Shown: piece by piece, positions 53,001-64,000 of the stretch
Numbering within the stretch: position 1 is the first letter of the stretch
Layout: each line of letters starts with the position of its first letter
Assembly (NCBI RefSeq): GCF_001949145.1
Contig: NW_019091356.1
Coordinates: forward strand, 3,525,747-3,589,746
Direction of reading: 5' to 3'
DNA length: 64,000 nt
Source of the DNA: Acanthaster planci
Lineage: Eukaryota > Echinodermata > Asteroidea > Valvatida > Acanthasteridae
Made by a program: the position numbers and the translations under genes
The notes under the pieces: generated by a model
The model's database searches: none
Told to the model about the DNA's origin: nothing
Seen by the model: only the letters and a program-made list of their open reading frames with translations

Positions 53001-56000
53001 TGAGCTGGTTGAATAATTCCATCATATTTCCATTTCCAAAACTAAAATGATGGGAAAGCAGGTGTCTTTTTCCCGGGGGATACACACAAAAGAGAGATGG
53101 GTACTTATGTAAAGCCAGATTTGTCCTGATTTATGTAACAATTATGCGTAAGCAGGTGTTACACAAGCGGCATAATAATCCCACGCTAATACTGCTACTC
53201 GCACAGTGCAGGTTGCGTCCGAGCCGACTGGCTGAGGCTGGAAATGACAGGTGATCCCATGATAAGCCACTACCATGTGGCTGCTGCCACTTTCCATTGA
53301 CACATGTGCAACTGTTAGCCACAGCCAGTTGGCTCGGACACCGTCTTTCAAACCCTACAATGAAGGCTCAGAAACAGCTTACACGAGTAATACAATAATG
53401 ACAAATGGACTGATATGGATGATGTGATTGGGGAGCTGCCTCGAGGGAACTGCTCAAACATTGCCAGAAAAGACGCAAAGCGACGACGCAAGCTAATCCT
53501 AAACAGCATTTCTAACAAATCTTCTAGAATGCCAGAGAGGGAACTCAACAAATTGAGAGCGATATTTCTACGTGGCTTCACAAACGGTCAATGAACTGCA
53601 CAAAGTCTGCAGAGCGAAAACAGCAGCAGACCGAAAGCGTGAAACAAAAGACAGATAAAACGCACAATAAAACGGCGTGAAGGTACACCGAATTACAACT
53701 ACAGGAAAAGTGGCAGGGGTACGAAAAAGGTAAGTAACGGGTATGCTTGTGGTAAAGACAGGGGGGTAAAGGGAGTGGNNNNNNNNNNNNNNNNNNNGGG
53801 GGGGGGGGGGACAGGTGCAAGCAAAGGGTAGAAGGGGGAAAAGGGGTCGGGGAATGTTGGGGTCAGGATAGGGCTGGCTGTTTGAGACGGAGCCAAGACA
53901 AAAGTCAAGGTGGGTTAGGGGTTGGGTAAGGGACGGGTTGCAGGAAGCGGGTGTGGCAAGGGAGGGTGGAGCAGGTCAACTAACCTCATTAGTCTCTGTG
54001 CGACGGCACCGCCTCCCAACAGGCTCATGGAGTTGGCCTCGTGGAGGGGCATGCCGCCCATCATGGGTGGGGGCACACCGGCGGGCATGATGGTTCCTGG
54101 GATTCGGGGGAGGGGGAAGGAACGGCGGGAGGTAAGAATCAAACAAGATAACACCCACAACCTCTAAGTAGATAATGAAACTTAACCACGTGGTGGTTGG
54201 AGACACTCTGGAGTCAAAAAGTAGAAAATCTGGAACGGCACCCCTTACTGATTTGCAACTGAATGAGCACAGAAGTGAAATTGCTGTACTTTAGTTAAAT
54301 CCCTGACTAGTCCATCACAAATTCATCATAATTCATCCAATGGCAAAGTCACAAGCCTATTCAAGTGAAATGCGCCACTGATATTCTTAAATCATTGTTC
54401 ATTCCCACCCTCTTGTGACAAGACTTAACATATGACTGGTGATTTGGCTTCTGTTTTGACATAAACCTACTTTCGCAGTACTATGAAACTGTAGCATGAA
54501 CCAGTTAGATATTCAAGAGGAATGTCCATGACTGTGAATGAAAAACAGCATCCTCCGTAAACCTTGATTGCTTCCGATTTCCAGTCATGATTACTCTGCA
54601 AGAGCTTACAGAGCTGTGGCTAACTCCTTTCTAACCACCATCCACCCCCCCGACAGAAGCCTACCTGGCTGCGCAGCAGGTATGAAGGCAGGGGCTATGA
54701 CCGGTCCCCCGGGTAGGGGGTTCTTCATACGCATCGCGTCGTTCATCGGTGGCTTGCTCGCAGTTTGCTGCAACGAGAAGGGGAGGGGAGAGAAAAACGC
54801 ACTTAAGACTAAGGGGGGACTTTCCCACACAGTCAGGATTCCTGATTGGTCCAGGGGATTACTGCAGGTCCTGGGCACTTTCAGGGCGAGGTGAATTTAC
54901 CGACAAGAGCAAATCCCTAGGCTTCAGAAACCGACTGGTTTTGCTTGGCACCTTGGACAAAAACTGAGGCTGGGCACCTTCATTTGGTTGTGGAATGCCA
55001 ATCGTGCATTTAATTCTCAGCTTTGATCCAGATAATGACACTCACTGAATATTTCAAATGGGACAAATCTTGGATCCGAAGACTTCCATAATGTAAGGTT
55101 ACTGGACTTAAACCTCATCAATACTGCTGAAAACTCAGGCTTCTTGGAGTCGGGGTAACAGACTACAATGACCTTCAAACTCAAATGCAATACAAGATGC
55201 CATGCAGATTGAAAAGATACATGCCACAAGCTTTCCGGGGGGGGGGAGGTGTGTTAACCATGCAAGAATACCAAGGGATCCACAAGGCGGACAAGCCGTA
55301 GGCTCATGCATATCACCAGAACGGGAGGTTTTGTACTTGTTCACTGATGTCTTCGAATCGAGACATGGCACCAAGGGATCGGCAGGACCGCACCCTATAA
55401 CGCCGACACTGGGCACGCAGGATTTTCTTCTACACGAGACAGAAGGACAGTCACTATGAATGAAGGGGCAAATGGGAAGGGGGGGAGGGGGGAAGTCGGG
55501 TGAGGATGAAGACCAAAGATGGAACCAAAGGGAGTGACTGCTCTAGATCAGGTTAAAGATTGATGCTCAGAATGTACAGCAAGGGAAGCAAAATCAACTG
55601 ACCGTTGAACACTGTTTAAAATACCAACTCAACATGAAAAACCATTTAGTCCACACTAACATTAAGTACTTGCCCAAGCATTACAGCAATGGACTAGCAC
55701 AGAAGGACTTGGTTGGGTTTTGTTAACAAAAGTACAGCGGTACAAAGTCAGAAATAAAGGTTAAAGGATTCCAAAACACAACTGCTACTTGACCAATATA
55801 CTTAACCCGTGACCTCATGCACCCATCACTTACTCGTAGAGTCAACCGGACTAAAATTTGGCCCAAGCGGTGGCTTCCAATCACGGGCAAGTTCCAGGAA
55901 GGACTATAGTTTGACTAACAACGCCCCAACCATGGATGGCTGGGACTATCTAGTTGACCAATTTGGACAAGGCCCTAGGGCATGGCTGCACTGCTGGTTA

Positions 56001-59000
56001 TCAATAGCCTATTTCATAAATCATTACAGAGGGAACCATTCACATGATAAAACATTGTATGACATTTTAATGACCACGTGCACTGCAAGAATCACAGCGA
56101 ACAGTGAAATGCGAGTAAAGATAGTAAAGACGAGATTTTAAAAAAGGCCGACGAGGGTCGTTCGAGTGTGACTGACTTGCACCTGGGCATTGTTAAAAAG
56201 CAACTGACTACCGGTCGAACTATAGTTCGTGCCCAAACTTGCCTCACTGGTCCAGGCTAAGCCTAGACTATCCAGGACAAAGAAAGTTTGCAGAGGGGGG
56301 GGGGGGGGGAAGGGAGGGGAGGGTTGGGGTTAGACCCGTGATTCAGGGGGTTCCCCCGACGACAACACCTACCATCTGCGGTGAGTGCTGGGAGGAGCCA
56401 GCAGGCGGCGGCAGGCCCAGGGAGATGTTGGGCAGGGACGGTGAGGTGTAGAGGTTGACATCGCTGCTGCTGCTACTGTACATGCGCTTCAGCAACAGGT
56501 AGCTGTTCACGTCCTGAGGTGCAAGGGGTAACAGAGAGAGAGGGGAAAAAGACCGGTCAGACAAGCGCGGCTCCTCCAACGACCATGCGTTCACGGACAC
56601 CTCTCCCCCATTGAGGTCCTTGGCAAATCTCAAACCTGGGCAATCGGTTTGCGCCCAGACCAAATTTTTTATATGACTGCTAAGCAGGAAACACAGCTAA
56701 GCACGTTTGTACGCTGTGAACATGTCAAGCAATGGCTTATTACGCGATGTTCCGCTCAGCAACATATTCACTTGCTTTGGCTTAACAGTTCCTCATCCTC
56801 ATCAAGATCTTACTTGGACTAGGGACCGAGGCCGTTTTCCAATACTCAATTTGGGCTCCGTCTCAGGCTTCAACTGTTTTTTACTTCCTGACTTTGAGGT
56901 TGTAAGCGCAACAGTAACTCTGATAGTGCCACAGAACATCAAGTCAGATGCGAAAGAGCCAAACATTACAGTACGTCAATTTAAGTTAGATGCTTCAGAC
57001 CCACAATCAGGGATTGGCTTCCTACACGTAGCCTGAGATGGAGACGAAGTTGAGTATTGGAAAACGGCTTAAGTTGCTTAATACAGAAAATAGCTACATG
57101 TACTCGTTGTGACAGGTTACCGGCTAGAATATTGCACAATGCACATTACTCATGACTGGTTCTCATATGATGATGATCTAAGGCATAGTTCCATGTTTAA
57201 CAACCTCACAAGAATAGGCCGAGAGCCAGATGAATCGGCCAAAAAAACCCACGCAATTTTGGCCTTGTGACAAACACTTACACAGCAGAAAAATTTAATC
57301 TGCAACCTCCTTTTATGAACCCTAGCCCTGCCTTTACCAACTAGAAAAATAAAGCAGTCACAGTATTTGTTCCAAGATACAAATGAAAATAGAACCCCCC
57401 TCAGCTAACACTAGGCTGAGTTGTTTTTCCAACCAAATGGCACTCTGAGAAATCCATGCTTGAACAGTTAGGGCACGTACTATGTACTTCGTTCAAAAAA
57501 AAAACTGGCCCACCAGTGCACCTACATGTACTTAACCTGTTTCACACTTCAGACACAACATCTCCGTTTGGGAAGGTCACTTTCATTTATTTTCTACAAA
57601 TTTTTATTTTTTTTAATTTCCTCTCATTACTTTTTACACATAGATTCCAAACAATCCAAAGTACAACGCATGCCGACCAGGTGCAATCAACCATTTTTTT
57701 TCCATTCTCAAGACACATCTGACGATGCTCACAAACAGTGCACCACATTCCATTCACATGTCCCGGCAAAAAAAACAAAAAAAAACAACACCCCACCTGG
57801 GGGGCCCACAACTGAAATGCAAAGCAGTTGTTTGTGCATCACTGCTCAACAGGTCCATGTGCAGCCGCTGTGTGTCTACAAGCGCAGGGTGTGGTCATAA
57901 GACTTGTTTTTGAAGCCCTACAATGTGAAATCCTTCAGCATATCTTACAGATAATGACGAAGCTTCATGCTGGGGAAGCCTGTCCAAGTGACTCAATTCC
58001 ACCCGCGTGCATCGCGCGCTTCGGAAAACAAAGGGGGGAGGGGATAGGCAGGTGAAAGCCACACCAAGATGCTCTCCTTGTTTTCGATTCTTCTAAGATT
58101 TCAGGCCAGGCTGACAATTGATTCCAGCCCATCAGCACGATACCATCCACATTCCTCATAAATCCCCCCTCTTCCACTCCCAGAGGAGGTCCTGTGACAT
58201 GCTGTGACCAATCTCGGCAGCTCTATGAGGCCCTAGTAAGTCGGTGCTCTTACAGGAAGCCGGTCTAATGAGGAAACCAGCAAATTATGTGTTGTACATA
58301 TCACAGGATGCGCAGTAGCCGGTGAGCCTAGCAGGGAATGCCCAATCTGGTCTACCAGATAGCTACACGATTTTTTTCCAGAGCTCCGTGACCATTTTTT
58401 ATACCATGCAGCTCATTTTCTTCCGGCAATTTTTCCCAGAAGAAAATTGACCGCTTCCAATGCCTTGCACACTACAAACTTAAGATACAAATTAATGAAA
58501 AGGTGTCAGCAGAGACCAAAAAAATGACAGTAAAATAGCCTGTCAAAAGAATACTTTCTATTGGTACAACGTTTGTAGAGCTATAAAACTAAACATGCTG
58601 TTATCTTTTTGAAACAGAACAGAGACAGTGGTAGACCCTTTGGCCAACTAATCCCCAACGGAGAGGAGGACAATAATATTGTGACATGGAAATTGGCCAA
58701 AAAACTGTCACCTTCAATAAGACTCATATTACACATTTGGCTGACAACCAAAGCAGAAATTGTATTTTGAATCCCTTTGTGTGGGGGGGGGGGACCAGTG
58801 CACCTGTTTGTTGTTTTTTCCTTCTCTACATGACAAATTGTTTTTCCCTTCAACTTGTACACACGCACGTTTCCTTCAATATTTCCATGTATGCTTGAGG
58901 GACTTTTATGCGAGTAAGCCTTTCTGGGAAGGCTTGGCTCAGTTCCAAAAAAGCTATCACCCAAAACTGGAAACAACAAACTCCAACTTAACAATTGGGC

Positions 59001-62000
59001 CTGGGAGGCCCAATGAACCAGGCCATCAGGTTAAACAAGAAAAGGGCAAAGTAAAGTCTCGATGGGTCAGAGTTCAAGTCCTTTATCCCCATGCAGAGAG
59101 ACATGCATGCAATCAAAGGTCACGTGCTCAATACTGCATCATGCGTGCACCAGATTCAATGCAAAATTTGAATTTTTTGTGCAAAATGTGACGGGCTCAA
59201 ACAAACAAGTCGCTAACATGCCACTGCTGTCCCACAAATGAGTCACTCAATATCACTATCCACAAAGTACAGGAGTCGACAATCAAGTTTGCTTGGACCA
59301 AAATCGCAGCCTTTTCAGGTAAGGTTAGGTTAGGTTAGGTCAGATGTCCCGTCTCCCTTTCACAGAAACCCTTTTATCTTACACGGTCTGGTATTTCTGA
59401 GAATAAGATTGATTTGGTGTCTCCCCACCAACCCTCCAGGCGACGAAGATCCTCCGACTCTTCACTGCTTGTTGTTCCCAAAACACATCCTTCTTGGGGG
59501 GATCGATCTTTTTCCCACACAGGTCCACAACTTTGGAATGAGCTTCCCATTGACATTCCTGCCCTTTCAGCCGTTACCGATTTTAAAGTGGCTCTCAATC
59601 CCCAACACTTTCAGTATGCATATTGTTGATTTATATTTTCCTGAATTATTATTTTGTTCTTTGTACTGCATCATGAGCGTCAGTTTTTGGCGGATACCGA
59701 CGCATTCTAAGTGTTCTGTATTATTATTATTATTATTAATTTTCCAATTTTGCATGATCTCTACAACGACGACTGAATTAATGGTGCATGCGAACTGCTG
59801 CCTTCTCAGTAGTGGCAATAGCGGACACAACATTGAAGAGAAAACAGCTTTGAAGGTAAGCACAGACTATTGAAACAGGGCCAAAAAAAGGTAAAAATTT
59901 AGTTTAACTACACTCAATATGTTCCTAGTACCTACGTCCTGCTTTTCCATCCAGGGTTTTCCCAATTGTAACTTGCGACAGTGGTGAGAATAGACTGATG
60001 GCCAAAATGTTACGACTTTGAGGGACCTTACCTCCGGCATGGCAGCCGCAGCCAATCCGTTAGCTCCATCTCCTGCACTGAGGGGAGAGCTGGGACCCGA
60101 TCCGGGAGTACTACTTGAGGGTGAGGTGTCCACTGTGGGCACAAGGGGAAATTTAGTGGCCACATTGGTATGGTTCCCTGAAGACAAGACACAAACTTGC
60201 TCTTTCGAGACAGTGAAGAACCAGCTTGGTCATTAAGCCATAAAAAGCATTTTGGTCAATGGCTCTGGTTTCTTTAATTTCTTATTCACTGTTAACAGCA
60301 CAGAGCCATGGTCATTATTTTCCAAATTTGGACTCCTACCAAAGAAAAAAGAATTTTCTTCAATGTGACTACCGCTAAAGGCTTTCGTCAAAATAGTTTG
60401 CCTCTTTTAAAGTGTAGGTAATAAACATTTACTTTACTACATTGCTAATCTCTGCACAGCTTCAAGACTGTTCCATAGAAAGAGCTCTTCATTTTTCTCA
60501 TTTTTTCCCTCGACAACAAACCCGCAGCGGACCTGTTAATGGCTTCCTCTTGAGGCTTCCGGGCCCGTCTCGTCTTCGTGGGAGGGGGCTGCCGTGACTC
60601 CGCCTCTCTGTCACTTTCTCCTTCAGGCGAGAGCGCACCTTCAGGTTGGAGTCCGAGGCTAGGCACAAACAGGAAGACGGAGATGGAAAAAACACGTCCA
60701 ATTTTTACTTTGGTGACTGGTCAGCGGCTCCATGGATAAAACCAGGGAAAGCTGCTGTCAACAGGGTTTTCCCCCCAAAGCTGGCTTTTTTTCTCATATC
60801 ATGAGGCCTAAATTTGATACGTTTAGTCTCTAGAGTTTAACCTCTGCGGCCGCTCCATTTTCTTGCGCAAAAAAATTTCAGATGTCTAGCATGAGGTCAA
60901 GCTTCAGAGAAATTTCCACTTGGTTCCAACGGTAAACAGAACCTGAGATGAAGCTGAATCTTGAAGAAGAGCAATGACGCAGAAAAGGACAAGGAAAGCC
61001 ACTTTCCAGATAACTACCGGTAGTTCGTGCAATGACTCTTCATGTGCAATAACAGTGCACGTGAACCAAGCGAAGCATATGTACAAACTCTCTCCGAGAT
61101 GGACTTGTTCCCATTTCGTTCCTTCTAAAACCCAGAATACGCATGTAATGGAGGGAACAGGAACTAGTCTGTTTACTGGATCTTGTTTAGCAAAACATTC
61201 CCTGCACAGATGTCCCCTTCTCCCCCCTCCCCCCGGGAAATGGGCAGAGAGGGGTTGGGGTGGTAATAAATGCCACTTGCTGTTACTATTGTGTAGTCCG
61301 TGCCAAATGTGAACAAATGAGCACACACACAGCAAAGGCAGTTTGTCACCCTGGGGGAGAGATTTACTGCTCGGTACAAAAACCTCCCTTTCTTGTTAAC
61401 AAAGCCTTTGCCCAAGTGTACCGATTCTACAGCGTCACTGAACAACTGAAAGGCACTCCAATTTGTTAACGTCACATTTCCTTCCTAAAGCTCCCATTGT
61501 TAACATGGGTTGATAACGTATTGGGTTTTTTCGGGCCGCTCAACCGCAAACTCTGAACTGGAGAGTATCAGAATTTCCATTTCTGCTTTTCAGGCGGTAA
61601 GGCTGTGACTGCCAAACCACTCTCTGTATTTGATTTAAAAGGTTACGCGCCACAAATGATGTCACCGACATCAAGAGTAACATCCTGGATTCTTTGGGTC
61701 AACGCCCGTAGGCACACTTGCCTTCAAATAGTTCATGACAGCCCTGCGCACCTACAGCTCAGTCGGGCGAGACCGAAACACCATTCACCTACCTCCACTG
61801 AACTTAAAATTCTGCAATCGCCACATTAGTTACAACTAGTTACTGCGTAACTAATTGCTGTTCTGGCACTTGCCAAAAAAAATTCTATGGTATCGCTCTG
61901 GTAGTCAACGCTTACAGCACTGTTCAAAGTCCAATGGAAAAATGGGTGGGTGCAGTCACCATGACCGATTGTTGACCCGTCTGGCGCCCATGTTTCTAAA

Positions 62001-62760
62001 AATAGACCCTCCACCTCTTCAGCAATGAATAGGGAGGAACTGACTTGTATGAAGCAGCACTTATGTAGATGAAAAAACTGCAATTACATTCGGATCCTGA
62101 TAAAATGGATTAAAAAGAATTGGGGGGGGGGAAGTAAGTATTCTGGATAGGATGCATTGGAAAGTAGCAGCAGTGTGGTTGCGACAAGTGTCGGGATACT
62201 CCATGTGACCACAAGAGATGGCACCTGCTTCTTCTTTTTTTCTCTCTCTCGCTCAATTTCTATTGCCAAAAAGTCTCCTTGAAAATCCCAAAACCCTCAG
62301 TGCTGGAGAGAATGGGCCATTTCCCGAGCGGCGACCCCCCCCCAAAAAAATACAGACAATGTTGTTTCTGCTCCATGAGACAACTTCACTTTGCCGAGAA
62401 ATCCGACTGCGACAAAATTCTTCTCCGTCTCACTCTGTTTGTCAACAGAGACGGCGAGGGCGCAGATGCAGGAGCGTGTGGGGTGGGGCAATACTCGGGC
62501 CAACTCACCAGTCTTTCGTAGCGGGAAGTTACTGTCGTACTGGCCAAACATGGGCTGGTAGTGGGCGGAGATGTTGTGGGGCGGGGAGTGGTGGTCCACG
62601 GAGCCGTGGGGGCTGCGGTTGGCCATGGACCACTGGCGGTAGGCCTGGGGCGGGGAGTGGTTGTGGCTGGCCCCCCCGCTGGCCGCCAGCTCGCTGCGCT
62701 GCTTGCGGTCCAATAGGAACTTGTGCAGCTTCTCCTTCACCTCCTCGGAAGGGTTTGCAC
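44090..62760 (-). CDS. HDAC4: Class IIa histone deacetylase (HDAC4/5/7/9 type), 5' incomplete
   Basis: Twenty-one exons in transcript order: 62509-62760, 60533-60658, 60032-60132, 56373-56513, 54665-54767, 53985-54096, 52189-52318, 51471-51623, 50556-50613, 48966-49157, 48208-48341, 47981-48030, 47770-47837, 47442-47545, 46872-47069, 46359-46478, 46142-46239, 45674-45792, 45148-45366, 44402-44543, 44090-44129. All phases join, giving 885 residues; the MEF2-binding Q-rich N-terminus is off the right edge. The regulatory half shows FPLRKTASDSNLK, a bipartite basic [30 protein letters not shown], a SUMO-type IKQEPI and RAQSSPA; the three RxxS sites match 14-3-3 sites of HDAC4. The deacetylase domain has [35 protein letters not shown] and LEGGYDL, so the catalytic Tyr is present. 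The C-terminal NES-like [13 protein letters not shown] is followed by [12 protein letters not shown]. Large introns 56514-60031 and 60659-62508 hold no gene besides the LINE piece noted separately. Confidence 0.95.
44254..44378 (-). repeat. 14-bp minisatellite filling the last HDAC intron
   Basis: Nine units of a 14-base sequence (plus strand TACCCCACTGATAG, with tgcccc and tactcc variants) run head to tail. The array takes up about half of the 272-base intron 44130-44401 and starts some 23 bases inside the donor. The variants recur in a fixed order, suggesting block duplications. Confidence 0.9.
48991..49047 (-). other. HDAC4: Histidine-rich tract in HDAC linker
   Basis: Within exon 48966-49157, between the third 14-3-3-like site (RAQSSPA) and the FTTG start of the deacetylase domain, 15 of 19 residues are His, in runs of four, seven and four. 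The codons are mixed CAC and CAT with interruptions (Leu, Asn, Leu, Pro), and both splice borders keep frame, so it is coding. I know of no such tract at this place in vertebrate class IIa HDACs. It could bind metal or be a simple CAC/CAT expansion. Confidence 0.85.
50224..50319. mobile_element. GTCC-palindrome family, copy c (HDAC intron)
   Basis: The ends gtccaaatcacctggctatg and the complementary agccacagccacgac match the family; the centre (acatgtctatgggaagtggc) is shared with the 24636 and 53217 copies. It lies in HDAC intron 49158-50555. Confidence 0.65.
53217..53339. mobile_element. GTCC-palindrome family, copy d (HDAC intron)
   Basis: This is the best-kept copy: the left end gtccgagccgactggctgag and the right end (reverse complement gtccgagccaactggctgtg) agree at most positions. 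The element is 123 bp with an imperfect palindromic centre. It lies in HDAC intron 52319-53984. Confidence 0.75.
53779..53797. other. Assembly gap (19 N) beside a poly-G run
   Basis: Nineteen undetermined bases sit between gggagtgg and a run of at least 13 G, in an HDAC intron. The true length of the G-rich tract is unknown; no coding sequence is affected. Confidence 0.98.
59322..59340 (+). repeat. Short (GGTTA)n tandem repeat
   Basis: About four units of aggtt run in tandem in an HDAC intron. It is a minor simple repeat. Confidence 0.8.
59409..59629 (+). mobile_element. LINE ORF2 C-terminal fragment
   Basis: A plus-strand frame reads [17 protein letters not shown], then [17 protein letters not shown] and [11 protein letters not shown]. 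The GDRSFSxxGPxLWNxLP signature followed by a F-K-xx-L segment is the typical end of non-LTR retrotransposon ORF2 proteins (CR1/L2/Jockey-like). Only the last ~70 residues remain, as expected for a 5'-truncated copy. It is antisense to the HDAC gene in intron 56514-60031, and a TTA microsatellite follows near 59720. Confidence 0.8.
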
Positions 62761-64000
62761 CTTCGGAGATGAGATTCATAAAAAACAGTTTAAAGAAGTT
62801 GACACTATGGTACTTAACTCGAAAATAACCTGAAGATTGCTGCCTGAAAACGAGCAAGCTTTGATAAGACTCAAACATGTTCTAGCCATGTAATACAACT
62901 TTTGGGGGAGACTTTTTGCTGTTATATTATCTGGAGGACAACTGACACGTGACCCGACGATTCCTTTATTTATAGCCCACTACAATCAGCTCATAAGAAC
63001 AACACTGATGTTAGACACTGTGTACTGATTCGGGGGAGGTTATTAACACCAACCCCCTCGGGTGTATGTAAAATTCACATTGAAATTGGAGGATTTGGGA
63101 CTGTTAGGGCTGTAAGAAAAATGATCTTCCTGAAAGTGGATACTGCCAGAATTTGACACCAGTAATTCAATTATTTCTTGATATCAAGTCCCTTGTGAGG
63201 TTGCGGGGTTGCAGTCAACAGTAACACCATGCAAAACCGGATTGTACATTTTTGAGAAGTCCGCAAGCTCAGTAAGAACGCATCATTCCACAGAGCGGCG
63301 GAGAGAAATTGGAACAATTTACCCACAATAGAAATAGTGACTTAAACCTGCTCAAAAAATTGTTCCGACTAAGATGCGTCAAGGAACGATGAGCAGGGCG
63401 GAATTAAGTCACCTTTTCAAAATACAACCCTACCCTTCCAGAAAGCCTATTGCCCGTTGAGTCAACAACTCGCGCTTGAATGTCACAATTCGTATTCAGA
63501 GAATAATGATATGTAGATCTTCTTTGCGAAGAACCTCTTGTCTGAATTGGTAAACATGTTGGGCAAGCAGCTACATACCTGTACACGGGTCAAATTAAGC
63601 AATGACATCTTCTCTGCCGTGCAAGAGAACATGTTCCATTGATGTGTAAATGTTCCATGCACCCAATTACAATACTTCAGGCTTAACAACACTACAAAGC
63701 TATTCCTGAAGTAAAGAGCCATTCGCAGAGGTCTTTTTAATATTTCCGACCAAGAAGGAAAAAAAACCACCTGCATCGACACAAATAAAGCTACTTTTCT
63801 CTGAACTTATTTCATAAGAGCAATCACGTATGACCTGCAAGAAAAAAAAAAGAGCTGTTTTTCTGCAGGCGGACAATTGTTGGAAAAACATCTAACCTCC
63901 TACTTCCCTAAACGGAAGCTGACCAGCAGCAAGTTTCAGAAACTAATCAAAGATTCTTTTTCTTTCTTTCATTCACAATAATCAGCTCTAAACTTAGCCA
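62761..64000 (-). other. HDAC intron continuing off the right edge
   Basis: Upstream of HDAC exon 62509-62760 (acceptor tctccgaag) no further exon was found; the glutamine-rich N-terminal exons should lie beyond the window. The only element noted is a diverged TTAA mini-element at 63043-63109. Confidence 0.55.
63043..63109. mobile_element. TTAA mini-element, diverged inverted copy 3
   Basis: ggtgtatgtaaaatt, then ttgaaattggaggatttggg and actgttaggg, is the reverse complement of the body of the copy at 23154-23223. The terminal TTAA is kept only on the left and the ends are mutated. Confidence 0.6.

Noticed and set aside
59322-59340. Interstitial telomere repeat
   Set aside because: The unit is GGTTA (four copies), not TTAGGG, and too short to mean more than a simple repeat.
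62218-62772. 184-codon plus-strand open frame
   Set aside because: It is the reverse side of the HDAC exon 62509-62760, which is phase-matched and has clear class IIa similarity.

Overview
This is intron-rich nuclear DNA from an animal. It holds eight protein-coding genes, all read here as spliced genes. Every exon junction listed was placed on GT/AG borders and checked for phase continuity. The gene set points to an invertebrate deuterostome: one class IIa histone deacetylase resembling all four vertebrate paralogues, an IDI1, a SEC22A-type SNARE and a four-RRM RBM45. The deacetylase keeps the catalytic Tyr that vertebrate class IIa enzymes replaced with His. Short introns, many tacatgta-type palindromes, scattered gccctct motifs and abundant small palindromic transposons suggest an echinoderm (perhaps a sea star) or a hemichordate. 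That species guess is inference only.

Layout, left to right. (1) First exon of an alpha4/alpha9-like integrin alpha gene, minus strand, the rest lying off the left edge. (2) ANKZF1/VMS1, plus, 14 exons, complete. (3) IDI1, minus, complete, with an upstream exon that would add a mitochondrial presequence. (4) SEC22A-like, minus, complete. (5) A PARP-family gene, plus, with an unusual architecture: the catalytic domain lies in the N-terminal half, followed by a ~415-residue charged tail ending in a UBA-like segment. (6) METTL2, minus, complete. (7) RBM45, plus, complete, with a probable 3'UTR intron. (8) A class IIa HDAC (HDAC4/5/7/9 type), minus, 21 exons, lacking only the N-terminal part beyond the right edge.

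Neighbours are mostly divergent or convergent. The head-to-head pairs are integrin/ANKZF1, SEC22/PARP and METTL2/RBM45, the last with only 314 bp between start codons. The tail-to-tail pairs are ANKZF1/IDI1, PARP/METTL2 and RBM45/HDAC. The genes do not form one pathway, but two protein quality-control or ubiquitin-linked genes (ANKZF1 and the PARP-UBA gene) are present. Several genes have human relatives on the HOX-bearing chromosomes 2q and 17q, so the block may preserve ancestral linkage.

Noncoding DNA carries several small repeat families seen in multiple copies: a GTCCgA-terminal palindromic family (4 copies), a TTAA-flanked piggyBac-like mini-element (3 copies), a ~400 bp dispersed repeat (2 copies), three single long-inverted-repeat elements, a LINE ORF2 fragment, a tRNA-derived SINE-like piece, a 14-bp minisatellite, and an array of a CTGCCCTCT motif at about 50 bp spacing. 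One 19-base assembly gap lies in an HDAC intron.
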